Below the pieces are notes generated by a model. That model made no database searches. It worked only from the letters and a program-made list of their open reading frames with translations, and had not been told where the DNA came from. The translations under genes were made by a program, and so were the position numbers. Below, in pieces: positions 1-6,891 of a stretch of DNA of 27,232 nt. The stretch comes from CAYQTL01 sp964420405 (GTDB lineage: Bacteria > Acidobacteriota > Thermoanaerobaculia > Thermoanaerobaculales > Sulfomarinibacteraceae), in NCBI GenBank assembly GCA_964420405.1, contig CAYQTL010000071.1:1-27232 (forward strand). The letters run 5' to 3'. Every line of letters starts with the position of its first letter. Within the stretch, counting starts at the first letter, position 1.

Positions 1-88
1 GGGTCTCCCCCCCGCCGTGACGGGCCATGGGAAGGGTCCCCCCACCCGCCGTGACGGGCCATGGGAAGGGTCCCCCCACCCGCCGTCA
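1..88. repeat. 34-bp tandem repeat, about 2.5 copies
   Basis: A 34-bp unit recurs directly: the CCCGCCGTGACGGGCC segment starts at 11 and again at 45, and a third start at 79 keeps only CCCGCCGT before the sequence changes into another repeat (CATCCTGAGC family). The unit contains the palindrome-like GGGCCATGGGAAGGGTCCC. The array runs off the left edge of the window, so its full length is unknown. No credible gene lies between 1 and 245. Confidence 0.8.
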
Positions 89-160
89 TCCTGAGCGGAG
101 GCCCCGTCGCCAGCGCCTTCCTCTCGAGCGCGGCCTCCACCGGGGCCGCAGTCGAAGGAG
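84..160 (+). repeat. CATCCTGAGC...AGTCGAAGGA dispersed repeat, copy 1
   Basis: The element begins CGTCATCCTGAGCGG and ends GCAGTCGAAGGA. Inside are complementary blocks (GGAGGCC and GGCCTCC) that could pair. Two more copies with the same ends and different interiors lie at 1138-1177 (forward) and 25981-26033 (reverse). The end sequences match a short palindromic intergenic repeat common in many GC-rich environmental genomes; this is from general knowledge. Confidence 0.7.
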
Positions 161-245
161 CCCCCGCGAGTTCCCCGAGGCGTCCGCCCCCGCACGGCGC
201 GCGGCGGAGCCGCGGGCCCCGCACGGGGTCGGCGTCGGAGGTCCC

Positions 246-1022
246 CTACGGGGTGGACTGGAGGTGGGCCTTGACTGCCTCGAGCCAGGCCTTGATCTTC
301 GCGGCGTTGTCGGGGCCGGTGCGGATCAGCAGCCGCTGGATCGGCGCCAGCCCTTCGAGCCGCTGGTCGGCGTAGGTCCAGGTGACGACCTTCTTCTCGA
401 CCTCGATCGGGCCCTCGGGCACCGGAGTCGCCAGCACCCGGTCGATCGCCTCCACCAGCCGGTCGCGGAAGTCGGCCCCCGGCCGCGCGATCTCGAGGAA
501 CGCCTCGTCCATCAGCGGCTCGAGCTCGCGGTACAGCGTCACCGCCTCGGCCGGGTCGACCGAGGTGACCAGCTCGACCGGCCGGTCGTAGCGCTCGAAG
601 CTCGACGTGGCGATGGTCGCCGTGTCACCCGACTCGCGGACCGTGAACTTCTGCTCGGGTTGGAGGAACCCGAGGTGGGTGGTCGGGACCCTGCCGTCGG
701 CGACGTTGGCGGTGGCGGCGACGAACCGGCGTACCAGGTCCTCGTGGGCGAGCCACTTCGCAAGCTCGGGGCGCCTGGACAGCTCGCCGACCAGCTCGGC
801 GACCACGGTGTCGCTGGTCGTCAACGTGACGCCCTGCAGCCTCTCGGACAGCCGCTGCGACAAGGTCGGCGTCGGGGTCGGCGGCGGCGCCGGCGTGGGC
901 GTCGGCACCGGCGGCTGCCGCTCCGGCGCCTCGCCGGGCGCGAGGATGAAGTACCACACGATCACGCCGACGACGACGATCCCGGCCGCGATCGCGAGCG
1001 CTGTCTTCGCGGTGCTGCTCAT
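246..1022 (-). CDS. DUF3014 domain membrane-anchored protein
   Basis: This 258-residue protein has one N-terminal transmembrane helix (about residues 7-28), then a Pro/Thr-rich linker (about 33-55), then a soluble domain. The segment from about 150 to 255, with FERYDRPVELV, LYRELEPLMDEAF and IDRVLATPVPEGPIEV, matches the DUF3014 family (Pfam 11219) as I recall it. The function of the family is unknown. The topology suggests the domain faces the periplasm. Start: ATG at 1022 is preceded by AGGAGG and by a TACAGT -10 box at 1041-1046, so the gene has its own promoter and is probably not part of the metal operon that ends at 1189. The stop is TAG in a small CCCC-TAC-GGGG hairpin. Family call is firm; role is not known. 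Confidence 0.85.
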   Translation of the reverse strand: MSSTAKTALAIAAGIVVVGVIVWYFILAPGEAPERQPPVPTPTPAPPPTPTPTLSQRLSERLQGVTLTTSDTVVAELVGELSRRPELAKWLAHEDLVRRFVAATANVADGRVPTTHLGFLQPEQKFTVRESGDTATIATSSFERYDRPVELVTSVDPAEAVTLYRELEPLMDEAFLEIARPGADFRDRLVEAIDRVLATPVPEGPIEVEKKVVTWTYADQRLEGLAPIQRLLIRTGPDNAAKIKAWLEAVKAHLQSTP

Positions 1023-1040
1023 GGAAGGCCTCCTCGCGCA

Positions 1041-1046
1041 ACTGTA
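1041..1046 (-). promoter_or_regulatory. -10 box upstream of the DUF3014 gene
   Basis: On the minus strand the sequence reads TACAGT 19-24 nt upstream of the ATG at 1022, with AGGAGG between. The same hexamer occurs at 24285-24290 upstream of the MtfA gene. No convincing -35 box was seen. Confidence 0.45.
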
Positions 1047-1088
1047 CCATCGGCGGTCTCCCGCCCCGCCTGCCCGCGTCGCGACCGC

Positions 1089-1137
1089 AGCGCCAGCTTC
1101 CAGCTGGCGGCAGACCGCGGCGGGCTCCCGTCGACAC
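1089..1137 (+). repeat. REP-like element, degenerate single copy
   Basis: AGCGCCAGCTTCCAGCTGGC at 1089-1108 contains the GCCAGCT-TCC-AGCTGGC hairpin (1092-1108). The following GGCAGACC...GGGCTCCCG...TCGACACC is a shortened match to the sequence that follows the 38-bp units at 25717 and 27125. It directly abuts copy 2 of the CATCCTGAGC repeat. Confidence 0.75.
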
Positions 1138-1177
1138 CGTCATCCTCAGCCGGGGCCCCTCCCCGGAGTCGAAGGAC
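1138..1177 (+). repeat. CATCCTGAGC dispersed repeat, copy 2
   Basis: It starts CCGTCATCCTCAGC and ends GGAGTCGAAGGA. The interior CCGGGGCCCCTCCCCGG can fold into a strong hairpin. It lies 12 nt beyond the stop of the methyltransferase gene, so it may act as a terminator or transcript end for the metal operon; there is no T-run to prove this. Confidence 0.65.
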
Positions 1178-1188
1178 CACGACCACCG

Positions 1189-1806
1189 TCAGCGCCGGCG
1201 GGCGCCGACGCGGTAGCCGTCGGTGTCGCTGTCGGCCTGCTCGAAGACCTCGAAGCCGGCGTCCGACAGCATCGCGGCGAGCTCGTCGGTGGTCGGCAGC
1301 AGGTGGTGGCGGACCGGGCCGTCGAGGCCCTCGTGGAATCCGTTGATCGCGTCGCGACAGGCGAGGTGCGCGACCCACGCGCGGCCTCCCGGCCGCACCA
1401 CCCGCGCGAGCTCGGCGAGGGCCGCCTCCCGGTCCTCCAGGTGCGGAAAGACGCTGAAGCACACCGCCAGGTCGGCCGAACCGTCGGCGACCGGTACCCG
1501 CGACGCCGACGCGCGCACCACCCGCGCCCACGGCGGCAGCCCCCGGCCCGCGGCACGGGCGAGCATCGCGGTCGACACGTCGAAGCCCACCACCGAGCCC
1601 GCCGGACCGACCCGCGCCGCCAGCACCTCCGTCAGCCGGCCGGCGCCGCATCCCGGCTCGAGCACCGACTCTCCGGATGACACCGCGAGGCGCCCGAGGA
1701 GAGCCTCGAGCGGCGCCCGCTCGTCGGCCTCGAAGTCGACCATGATGCCGTCGGCGACGACCTCGTCGAAGTACGCCGCCAGCTCCCGCTCCCGTCGCCA
1801 GCTCAT
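1189..1806 (-). CDS. class I SAM-dependent methyltransferase, last gene of the metal operon
   Basis: The product has 205 residues and a Rossmann methyltransferase fold. Motif I is VLEPGCGAGRLTEVLA (about 47-62), the acidic loop is VGFDVSTAMLARA, and the post-motif VPVADGSADLAVCFSVFPHLED is typical of the UbiE/Methyltransf_11 group. The substrate cannot be read from sequence. The start ATG at 1806 overlaps the permease stop in an ATGA junction, so translation is probably coupled to the transporter. That link suggests a role in metal uptake or in processing a metal complex, but this is inference. A longer reading frame extends upstream through the permease gene; it is an antisense-like artefact of high GC content, and the MSWRRERELAAYF start fits the family. 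Confidence 0.88.
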   Translation of the reverse strand: MSWRRERELAAYFDEVVADGIMVDFEADERAPLEALLGRLAVSSGESVLEPGCGAGRLTEVLAARVGPAGSVVGFDVSTAMLARAAGRGLPPWARVVRASASRVPVADGSADLAVCFSVFPHLEDREAALAELARVVRPGGRAWVAHLACRDAINGFHEGLDGPVRHHLLPTTDELAAMLSDAGFEVFEQADSDTDGYRVGARRR

Positions 1807-2588
1807 CCCCGCCTCCACAACGCCGCCCCCACCACCAGGCTCGACACCAGCACGATGCACGCCCCCGCGGGCAGGTCGAAGTGCCACGCCACCAGGAAGC
1901 CGCCGACCGCGCTCGCGCCGCCCAGCGCCGCACCGAGCGCCACCGCCCGCGACCAGCTGCCGGCCCACCGCAGCGCCGCCACCGCCGGGTTCGCGATCAG
2001 GCTGTAGACCATCAGCCCTCCGACCGTGTCCAGGTTGACGGCGATCACCCCTGCCGCGACCACCAGCACCGCCGCCGTCACCCGCCGCGCGGGGATCAGC
2101 GACGCCGCCAGCTCGGGGCTGAACACCAGCGCCCGCAGCGGCCGGTCCGCGAGCACCACCAGCGCCGCCACCGCCGCCGCGGCGACCGCCATCCAGGCGA
2201 GCTGGGCCTTCCCGACAAACAGCAGGCTTCCCCACAGCATCCCGAGCATCGCCGAGCGCGGCCCCTCGGACAGACCCATGCCGAGGAACGCCAGCCCCAT
2301 CGTCAGCGAGAACAGCGTGCCGAGAGCGGCGCTCGGGTCCACCCCGCGCCGCGACAGCACCCGTTCCAGCAGCACCGCGCCGGCGAGGGCACCCAGGAAA
2401 CCGCCGGCCGCTCGCGAGCCCCCCAGCAGCTCCGCCGCCACCGCCCCGGCGAGGGCCGAGTGGGCGGTCGCCACCGCCAGGAACGGCATCCGCAGCCCCA
2501 CCACCACCACGCCGAGCGCGCCGGCGGCGGTGCCCCCCAGAACGGCGGCGACGAGGATCGGGGCGAAGGCGGCCAGGAAGGCGACCAT
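1803..2588 (-). CDS. metal ABC transporter permease, ZnuB/MntB type
   Basis: This 261-residue protein is almost wholly hydrophobic, with about seven to nine membrane helices, and belongs to the ABC-3 permease family (Pfam 00950) that serves zinc, manganese and iron importers. Family features include the early GGTAAGALGVVVVGLRMPFLAVATAHSALAGA block, where the helix after the family's usual SHA motif reads AHSALAG, and the late DTVGGLMVYSLIANPAVAA segment, which resembles the family's conserved GxLLVxALLIxPAATA block. It begins 1 nt after the ATPase stop and ends in a 4-nt overlap with the methyltransferase. It forms the inner-membrane channel for the binding protein at 3384-4217 and the ATPase at 2590-3408. 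Confidence 0.93.
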   Translation of the reverse strand: MVAFLAAFAPILVAAVLGGTAAGALGVVVVGLRMPFLAVATAHSALAGAVAAELLGGSRAAGGFLGALAGAVLLERVLSRRGVDPSAALGTLFSLTMGLAFLGMGLSEGPRSAMLGMLWGSLLFVGKAQLAWMAVAAAAVAALVVLADRPLRALVFSPELAASLIPARRVTAAVLVVAAGVIAVNLDTVGGLMVYSLIANPAVAALRWAGSWSRAVALGAALGGASAVGGFLVAWHFDLPAGACIVLVSSLVVGAALWRRG

Positions 2589-2589
2589 C

Positions 2590-3408
2590 TCAGCGGACCC
2601 CGGCCGGCGCCCGCCGGCTCCAGGCCACCCACCGTCCGTCGCGGCGCTCGACCGCCATCGGGCAGCGGTACGCCGCCTCGAGGAGGATCGGCTCGAGGAC
2701 CGCCGCCGGCGGTCCGTCCGCCACCATCTTCCCGTCGGCGAGCAGCGCCATCCGACCGGTCGACGCCGGCAGCCGCTCGACCTCGTGTGACACCATCACC
2801 ACGGCCGCCCCGGTCGCCGCTCGGACCTCCTCCACGAGGTCGCCGAGCCGCAGCTGCCAGTCCACGTCGAGACCGGCGGTCGGCTCGTCGAGCAGCAGCA
2901 CCCGCGCCTGCTGGGCGACGAGCCGCGCCAGCTGGACCTTCTGGCGCTCGCCGCCCGACAGCTCGGCGTAGCGGCGCCGGCGCCAGCCCGCGACGCCGAG
3001 CGCCTCCATCGCCGCGGCGACCCGCTCCCGCTCGACCGCCGGCAGCGGGCCCGGCCGCCCGTGCCACGGCACCCGGCCGAGCTCGACCACCTCCTCGACG
3101 GTGAACGGCAGGTCGTGGCGGGAGCGGTCCTCCTGGGGCAGCAGCCCGATCTCCCGCCGCAACCGCGCCGGGCGGGCCGCTGCCGAGGAGGTCACGGCAT
3201 GGCCGAGGATCTCGGAGGTGCCCGACGACGGCGCCTCGACACCCGCCAGCAGGCGCACCAGGGTGGACTTGCCGGCGCCGTTGGGGCCCAGCACGCCGAC
3301 CAGCTCGCGGGGCTCGAGGGCGAAGCTCACGGGCCCCAGCAGCACCCGGTCCCGCCGCCTGACCACGGCGGAACCGAGCCGGATCAGCTCCCGGCCGGAC
3401 CCGTCCAC
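2590..3408 (-). CDS. metal ABC transporter ATP-binding protein, ZnuC type
   Basis: A complete ABC ATPase of 272 residues. It has Walker A GPNGAGKS at 41-48, Q-loop Gln92, signature LSGGE at 150-154, Walker B LLLDEP at 171-176 and the switch His208. The order and spacing match metal-type (ZnuC/MntB) ATPases. No ATG fits the start. I chose GTG at 3408, which gives a normal N-terminus (about 35 residues before Walker A) and a 25-nt overlap with the end of the binding-protein gene. The C-terminal tail (AVERRDGRWVAWSRR) is short and not a known domain. It powers the permease immediately downstream. Confidence 0.92.
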   Translation of the reverse strand: MDGSGRELIRLGSAVVRRRDRVLLGPVSFALEPRELVGVLGPNGAGKSTLVRLLAGVEAPSSGTSEILGHAVTSSAAARPARLRREIGLLPQEDRSRHDLPFTVEEVVELGRVPWHGRPGPLPAVERERVAAAMEALGVAGWRRRRYAELSGGERQKVQLARLVAQQARVLLLDEPTAGLDVDWQLRLGDLVEEVRAATGAAVVMVSHEVERLPASTGRMALLADGKMVADGPPAAVLEPILLEAAYRCPMAVERRDGRWVAWSRRAPAGVR

Positions 3409-4217
3409 GCCGCCGCCAGCCGATCCAGGTTGGCCTCGACCAGGTCCTCCCAGCCGTCGCCGTCGCCGTCCGAGCCCGGGAAGTTGGACAGCACCGCCAG
3501 CGGCACGCCGAGCCGGCCGGCGAGGACCTCGGCGGCGCGGGTCCCCGACTGGAGGTTGGCGACCACCAGCTCGGGCTCCAGGGCGAGCAGCACCTCGAGC
3601 TCGCGCGGTGAGACCTCCTCGGGACGGCCGATGGTCCCGACCACCTCCAACCCCAGCCAGCGGCAGAGCTCGGCCTGCATCCCGGCCGCGATCACCGGCC
3701 GGCCCACCCACCCCGCCGTCGTGCGGCGCAACCGGCTCTCCACCACCTCCGTCCGCCGTGCGGCCGCCTCGGCGCGCGCCGCCAGGTCCGGGCCGGCCAC
3801 CGGCGCCAGCGCCGCCGCCACGTCCGCCAGAAGCAACCGGTAGTTGGCGGGGATCAGCAGGCTGCCGCCGCCGCCCACCGTCGCCACCGGCGCCGACAGC
3901 GCGCCGGCCCGGGCGAGCTGCTCCTCGAAGCTCTCCTGGAACGGGTGCCGCAGCAGCAGGTCGGCGCGTCGCACCGCCGCCACCTGCCCGGGACGGACGT
4001 CGAAGTGGCCCGGGCACGCCCCGGGTGGCATCAGCCGCACCACCTCCACGCCGGCCGGCGCGAGCTCGGCGACGGCCGCTTCGAGCATGGAGGTCGTCAC
4101 CATCACCGTGACGCCGGCGGACGTCGCCGGACCCGGCGCCGCGGCGACCGCCAGCAGCACGCCGGCGACGGCCGCCGCAGCGGCCCCGATCGCCACGAGA
4201 GCCGCGCGCCGCGCCAT
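3384..4217 (-). CDS. periplasmic metal-binding protein of the ABC transporter, cluster A-I (ZnuA-like) with a CxxH motif
   Basis: The product has 277 residues: a signal or anchor helix at about 4-27, then a ZnuA/TroA-like fold. Canonical ZnuA proteins carry a metal His in a PGxDPHxYxPxPxD block and a His-rich loop. Here the block is PPGACPGHFDVRPGQ, giving Cys68 and His71. His91 (RHPFQESFEEQ) fits the second ligand region, and GMQAELCRWLGL (Met180, Cys185) sits near where ZnuA has its third His. There is no His-rich loop. The ligand set is therefore unlike that of zinc proteins. The ATG at 4217 overlaps the TonB receptor stop by 1 nt (TGATG). NikR upstream points to nickel or cobalt as cargo, but the metal is inferred. 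Confidence 0.88.
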   Translation of the reverse strand: MARRAALVAIGAAAAAVAGVLLAVAAAPGPATSAGVTVMVTTSMLEAAVAELAPAGVEVVRLMPPGACPGHFDVRPGQVAAVRRADLLLRHPFQESFEEQLARAGALSAPVATVGGGGSLLIPANYRLLLADVAAALAPVAGPDLAARAEAAARRTEVVESRLRRTTAGWVGRPVIAAGMQAELCRWLGLEVVGTIGRPEEVSPRELEVLLALEPELVVANLQSGTRAAEVLAGRLGVPLAVLSNFPGSDGDGDGWEDLVEANLDRLAAAWTGPAGS

Positions 4218-6208
4218 CAGAACCTCAGGTCGAGGCCGACGGTCCACGTCCGGCCGGGCATCGGGTAGCCGGGACGGTACTCGTAGGACTCGTCGCCGAG
4301 GTTGTCGCCGGCCACGAACAGGCTGCCGCCCACCGGCAGCCAGCCGCCGAGGGGCACCGTCCCGCGGGCGCTGACCAGCGCGTACCCGTCGATCGCCTGC
4401 AGGGGTCCGGGGAAACGCGTGCCGTAGGTGAGCTGGTCGTCGAGCCACTCCAGCCCCGCCGACACGCCCCAGCCCGACGGCGTCTGCCAGGTCACGCCGG
4501 CGACCGCCGTCGTCTCGGGGACGTTGGGAACCTCGGCCGGGTCCGGATCCGACCACGTCCCGCCCAGAAACGCCGTCACGGTCCGGGCCAGCACCACGTG
4601 GACCGCCGCCTCGACGCCCCGGACCGTGTAGTCGCCGACGTTGGCGAAGCCCGGCGGCGGAGGCGGCGGCGGCACGAAGCGCAACGCGTCGCTGACGTCG
4701 TCGGAGTACAGCGACAGCTCGACCCGCGCCCGCGGCGACATCCGCCACACCGCGCCGACCTCGAGGTGCTCGATGGTCTCGGCGTCGAGCTGCCGCCAGT
4801 CGTCGCCGCGTCCGAAGGTGCCGTACAGCACCGCCGACCACACGCCCGGCAGGTTGTAGCCCCGCGCCGCGTTGGCGTACAGGTCGAGCCCGCCGGTCGA
4901 CACCCGCAGGCCCGCCTGGGCGCCCCACTGGTCATCGAAGTAGCGCGTGTCCGCCCACCGCACGCCCACCGACGGCGTCACCTGGACCTCGTCGCCGAAG
5001 GTGTGACTGAGGAAGGCGTACGGCGCCGTCGAGCGGAAGTGGAGGTCGACGTCGGCGCGACGGCCGCCGTCGGCCCGCGCCTGCCACGTGTGGCCGCCGT
5101 AGACATCGTGGTCGAGGCCGACCACCAGCTCGCCGCCGTCCCACGGCGCGACGGTCTCGCGCAGCCGGACGCCCCAGTTGGAGGTGTCCGTGAGGGTCCG
5201 GTAGGGCTCGCCGGCGACCCCGTCCCACTGGTGCCAGTCGATGCCGCTCTCGTCGAGGTAGAGCTGGACCCGACCGTGGCCACCCTCGTGGCGCCTCGTG
5301 ACGGTCGCGATGGCCAGCTGGCCGTCGGTCTCGAACCGCTCGACCACGGGAATCGAGGGCGCGCCGACGGCACGCGGGTCGTTGGCCCATCCGTCGGTGT
5401 GGTGGACCGCGAGCGACACCCCCCAGCCCGGCGCGGGACGCCAGCCGAAGCGGCCGTAGGCGGCGTTCACCTCGCCGTCGGCGTTCTCGCGGTGGCCGTC
5501 GGAGGAGCGGTGGCTGCCGACGAGGTACCAGTCGAGGTCGCCGGCGGCCCCGCCGGCCTCGACCCTGCCGGTGACGGTGTCGAGCTCGCCGAGAGAGCCC
5601 ACGAGCCGGCCGCCGAAGCCGTCGTCGCCCCGCCACCGCTTGGAGACCAGGTCGACCGCGCCGAACGACATGTTCCCGAGGAGCACCGGCTGGGTCGACC
5701 GGTAGACGTCGATCCGTTCGGCCGGATCCACCGACAGCGTGTCGAGCAGCGGATGGGTCCACACTCCGACGAACCGCGGGATGCCGTCGACCAGCGTCGC
5801 GATCTCGGCGCCGGGACGCGCCGAGCCGTGGCCCCGGATGTAGACCGCGCCGCCGTCGCCGCCGCCGTACGCCCCGACCGCGTTGTAGCGCGACACCACC
5901 ACCCCGGGCACCCGCCGCAGCGCGGCCGCGAGGTCGCCGGCGTTGAGATCCTCGACCTGCTCGGCGGTGACCGAGCTGACGAGCTGCCCGCGGACGTCGA
6001 CCCGCGAGCCCTCGACGATCGGCGCGTCGGTCACCGTCACCTCGTCGGTGAAGGTCGGAGGCGGCCGGTCGTCAGGCTCGCCCGGCGCAGCAGGCGCAGC
6101 AGCGGACGACGGACCTGCGTCGCCCCCGGGCGCAGCGATGACCGGACCGGCGACGAGCAGGACCACCAGGACGATCACGAACGTCGGGGCGAGCTGGGCA
6201 CGTGTCAC
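4217..6208 (-). CDS. TonB-dependent outer-membrane receptor, probable nickel or metal-complex uptake
   Basis: A 663-residue receptor with a signal peptide (about 1-26, ending VIAA), a Pro/Ala-rich spacer, a TonB-box-like DEVTVTD (about 55-61) and a plug domain (about 70-190) containing LAAALRRVPGVVVSRYNA, YIRGHGSARPGAEIATLVDGIP and ERIDVYRSTQPVLLG. A beta-barrel follows to the terminal WTVGLDLRF, whose last Phe is the usual outer-membrane insertion signal. Length is normal for the family. The GTG start at 6208 overlaps the nikR stop in a GTGA junction and has AGGAG upstream. It would bring the metal or metal chelate across the outer membrane, with energy from TonB/ExbBD encoded elsewhere. Nickel is inferred from nikR and the operator; a cobalamin or siderophore ligand cannot be excluded from the receptor alone. 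Confidence 0.93.
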   Translation of the reverse strand: MTRAQLAPTFVIVLVVLLVAGPVIAAPGGDAGPSSAAAPAAPGEPDDRPPPTFTDEVTVTDAPIVEGSRVDVRGQLVSSVTAEQVEDLNAGDLAAALRRVPGVVVSRYNAVGAYGGGDGGAVYIRGHGSARPGAEIATLVDGIPRFVGVWTHPLLDTLSVDPAERIDVYRSTQPVLLGNMSFGAVDLVSKRWRGDDGFGGRLVGSLGELDTVTGRVEAGGAAGDLDWYLVGSHRSSDGHRENADGEVNAAYGRFGWRPAPGWGVSLAVHHTDGWANDPRAVGAPSIPVVERFETDGQLAIATVTRRHEGGHGRVQLYLDESGIDWHQWDGVAGEPYRTLTDTSNWGVRLRETVAPWDGGELVVGLDHDVYGGHTWQARADGGRRADVDLHFRSTAPYAFLSHTFGDEVQVTPSVGVRWADTRYFDDQWGAQAGLRVSTGGLDLYANAARGYNLPGVWSAVLYGTFGRGDDWRQLDAETIEHLEVGAVWRMSPRARVELSLYSDDVSDALRFVPPPPPPPGFANVGDYTVRGVEAAVHVVLARTVTAFLGGTWSDPDPAEVPNVPETTAVAGVTWQTPSGWGVSAGLEWLDDQLTYGTRFPGPLQAIDGYALVSARGTVPLGGWLPVGGSLFVAGDNLGDESYEYRPGYPMPGRTWTVGLDLRF

Positions 6209-6624
6209 TTGAGGCTCCTTCCGGTCGAGCTCATGGACAGGGAGGCGTGGAGCACGCCGCGGTGGCGGCCGAGGGCGTCGGCGATGGCGCGGATCCGCGG
6301 CGCCCGCCCCCGGCACAGGATCACCTCGGCGCACAGGTCGTGGTCGAGGTGGACGTGGGTGGTGGCGAGCACCACGTCGTGGTGGTCGTGCTGGACGTCG
6401 GTGAGCTTGGCATGGAGACCGTAGGCGTGATGGTCGTAGACCATGGTGACGGTGCCCACGACCTCCTCGGCCTCCTGCTCCCACTCGCGCTGGACGAGCC
6501 GGTCCCGGATCAGGTCCCGCAGCAGCTCGGACCGGTTCGAGGCGCCGCTCTCCTCCGCGAGCATCTCGAGCCTGTCGGCCAGGGACCGCTCGAGCGAGAA
6601 GCTGAGACGTGCGAGCTCTGTCAC
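6205..6624 (-). CDS. nikR: nickel-responsive transcriptional regulator NikR
   Basis: A 139-residue NikR. Residues 5-45 form a ribbon-helix-helix DNA-binding domain (LARLSFSLERSLADRLEML...NRSELLRDLIRDRL). Residues 55-135 form the ACT-like nickel-binding domain. The ligand run QHDHHDVVLATTHVHLDHDLC gives His79, His90, His92 and Cys98, which align with His76, His87, His89 and Cys95 of E. coli NikR, so the high-affinity nickel site is intact. The start is GTG at 6624, preceded by GGAGG at good spacing. It is the first gene of the operon and lies directly downstream of a perfect NikR-type palindrome, so it probably represses itself and the transporter genes when nickel is plentiful. Confidence in the family is very high. 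Confidence 0.96.
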   Translation of the reverse strand: MTELARLSFSLERSLADRLEMLAEESGASNRSELLRDLIRDRLVQREWEQEAEEVVGTVTMVYDHHAYGLHAKLTDVQHDHHDVVLATTHVHLDHDLCAEVILCRGRAPRIRAIADALGRHRGVLHASLSMSSTGRSLK

Positions 6625-6635
6625 CGGCACCCTCC

Positions 6636-6662
6636 GTATTACCCTCGCGACGATTGTAATAC
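6636..6662. promoter_or_regulatory. NikR operator, 7-bp perfect inverted repeat with 13-bp spacer
   Basis: GTATTAC at 6636-6642 and GTAATAC at 6656-6662 are exact reverse complements, separated by 13 bp. E. coli NikR binds GTATGA-N16-TCATAC, and Desulfovibrio-type NikR sites are described as GTGTTAC-N13/14-GTAACAC, which this closely resembles. The site is 12 bp from the nikR start codon and overlaps the likely -10 box, so nickel-loaded NikR would block transcription. Confidence 0.88.
6653..6658 (-). promoter_or_regulatory. probable -10 box of the nikR operon
   Basis: On the minus strand the operator contains TACAAT (five of six matches to TATAAT), 29-34 nt upstream of the GTG start, which would put transcription start near 6646. 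No clear -35 hexamer is seen; that region is the G-rich hexamer array. Confidence 0.5.
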
Positions 6663-6663
6663 A

Positions 6664-6720
6664 CGATCCCGATCCCGTTCCTTGTCCGATCCCGATCCCG
6701 ATCCCGATCCCGATCCCGAT
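6664..6720. repeat. CCCGAT hexamer array upstream of nikR
   Basis: Five perfect CCCGAT units occupy 6691-6720, and a less regular block (GATCCCGATCCCGTTCC) runs from 6665. On the minus strand, which is the nikR coding strand, this gives five GGG runs spaced by ATC, a canonical G-quadruplex pattern. It begins 2 bp beyond the NikR operator. Confidence 0.9.
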
Positions 6721-6855
6721 GGCAGCGGTCAGGTGCAGCGGCAGCGGCAGCGTCCGCCCATCGGCCACCACGGTCGCCCCCCTCCCGCGTCCGCGGACGG
6801 GGGCGGGGGCCACCTCTGTCAACGTGGGCGCAAGGCGGCTCGCCCTCGGTGCCCC

Positions 6856-6891
6856 GGCCTGCAAAGCATGCCAGCTGGAAGCGGGCGCTAC
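6856..6891 (-). repeat. REP-like 38-bp unit, single copy, overlapping a stop codon
   Basis: Read on the minus strand it is GTAGCGCCCGCTTCCAGCTG followed by GCATGCTTTGCAGGCC, differing from the units at 25642-25717 at about three positions. The TAG near its start (6890-6888) is the stop codon of the thioredoxin-fold gene. Confidence 0.8.

Noticed and set aside
1189..4217. Annotating the ABC genes as znuABC (zinc importer)
   Set aside because: The first gene is nikR with a NikR operator, no Zur gene or site is seen, and the binding protein lacks the zinc His block and loop. The family is kept but not the zinc name.
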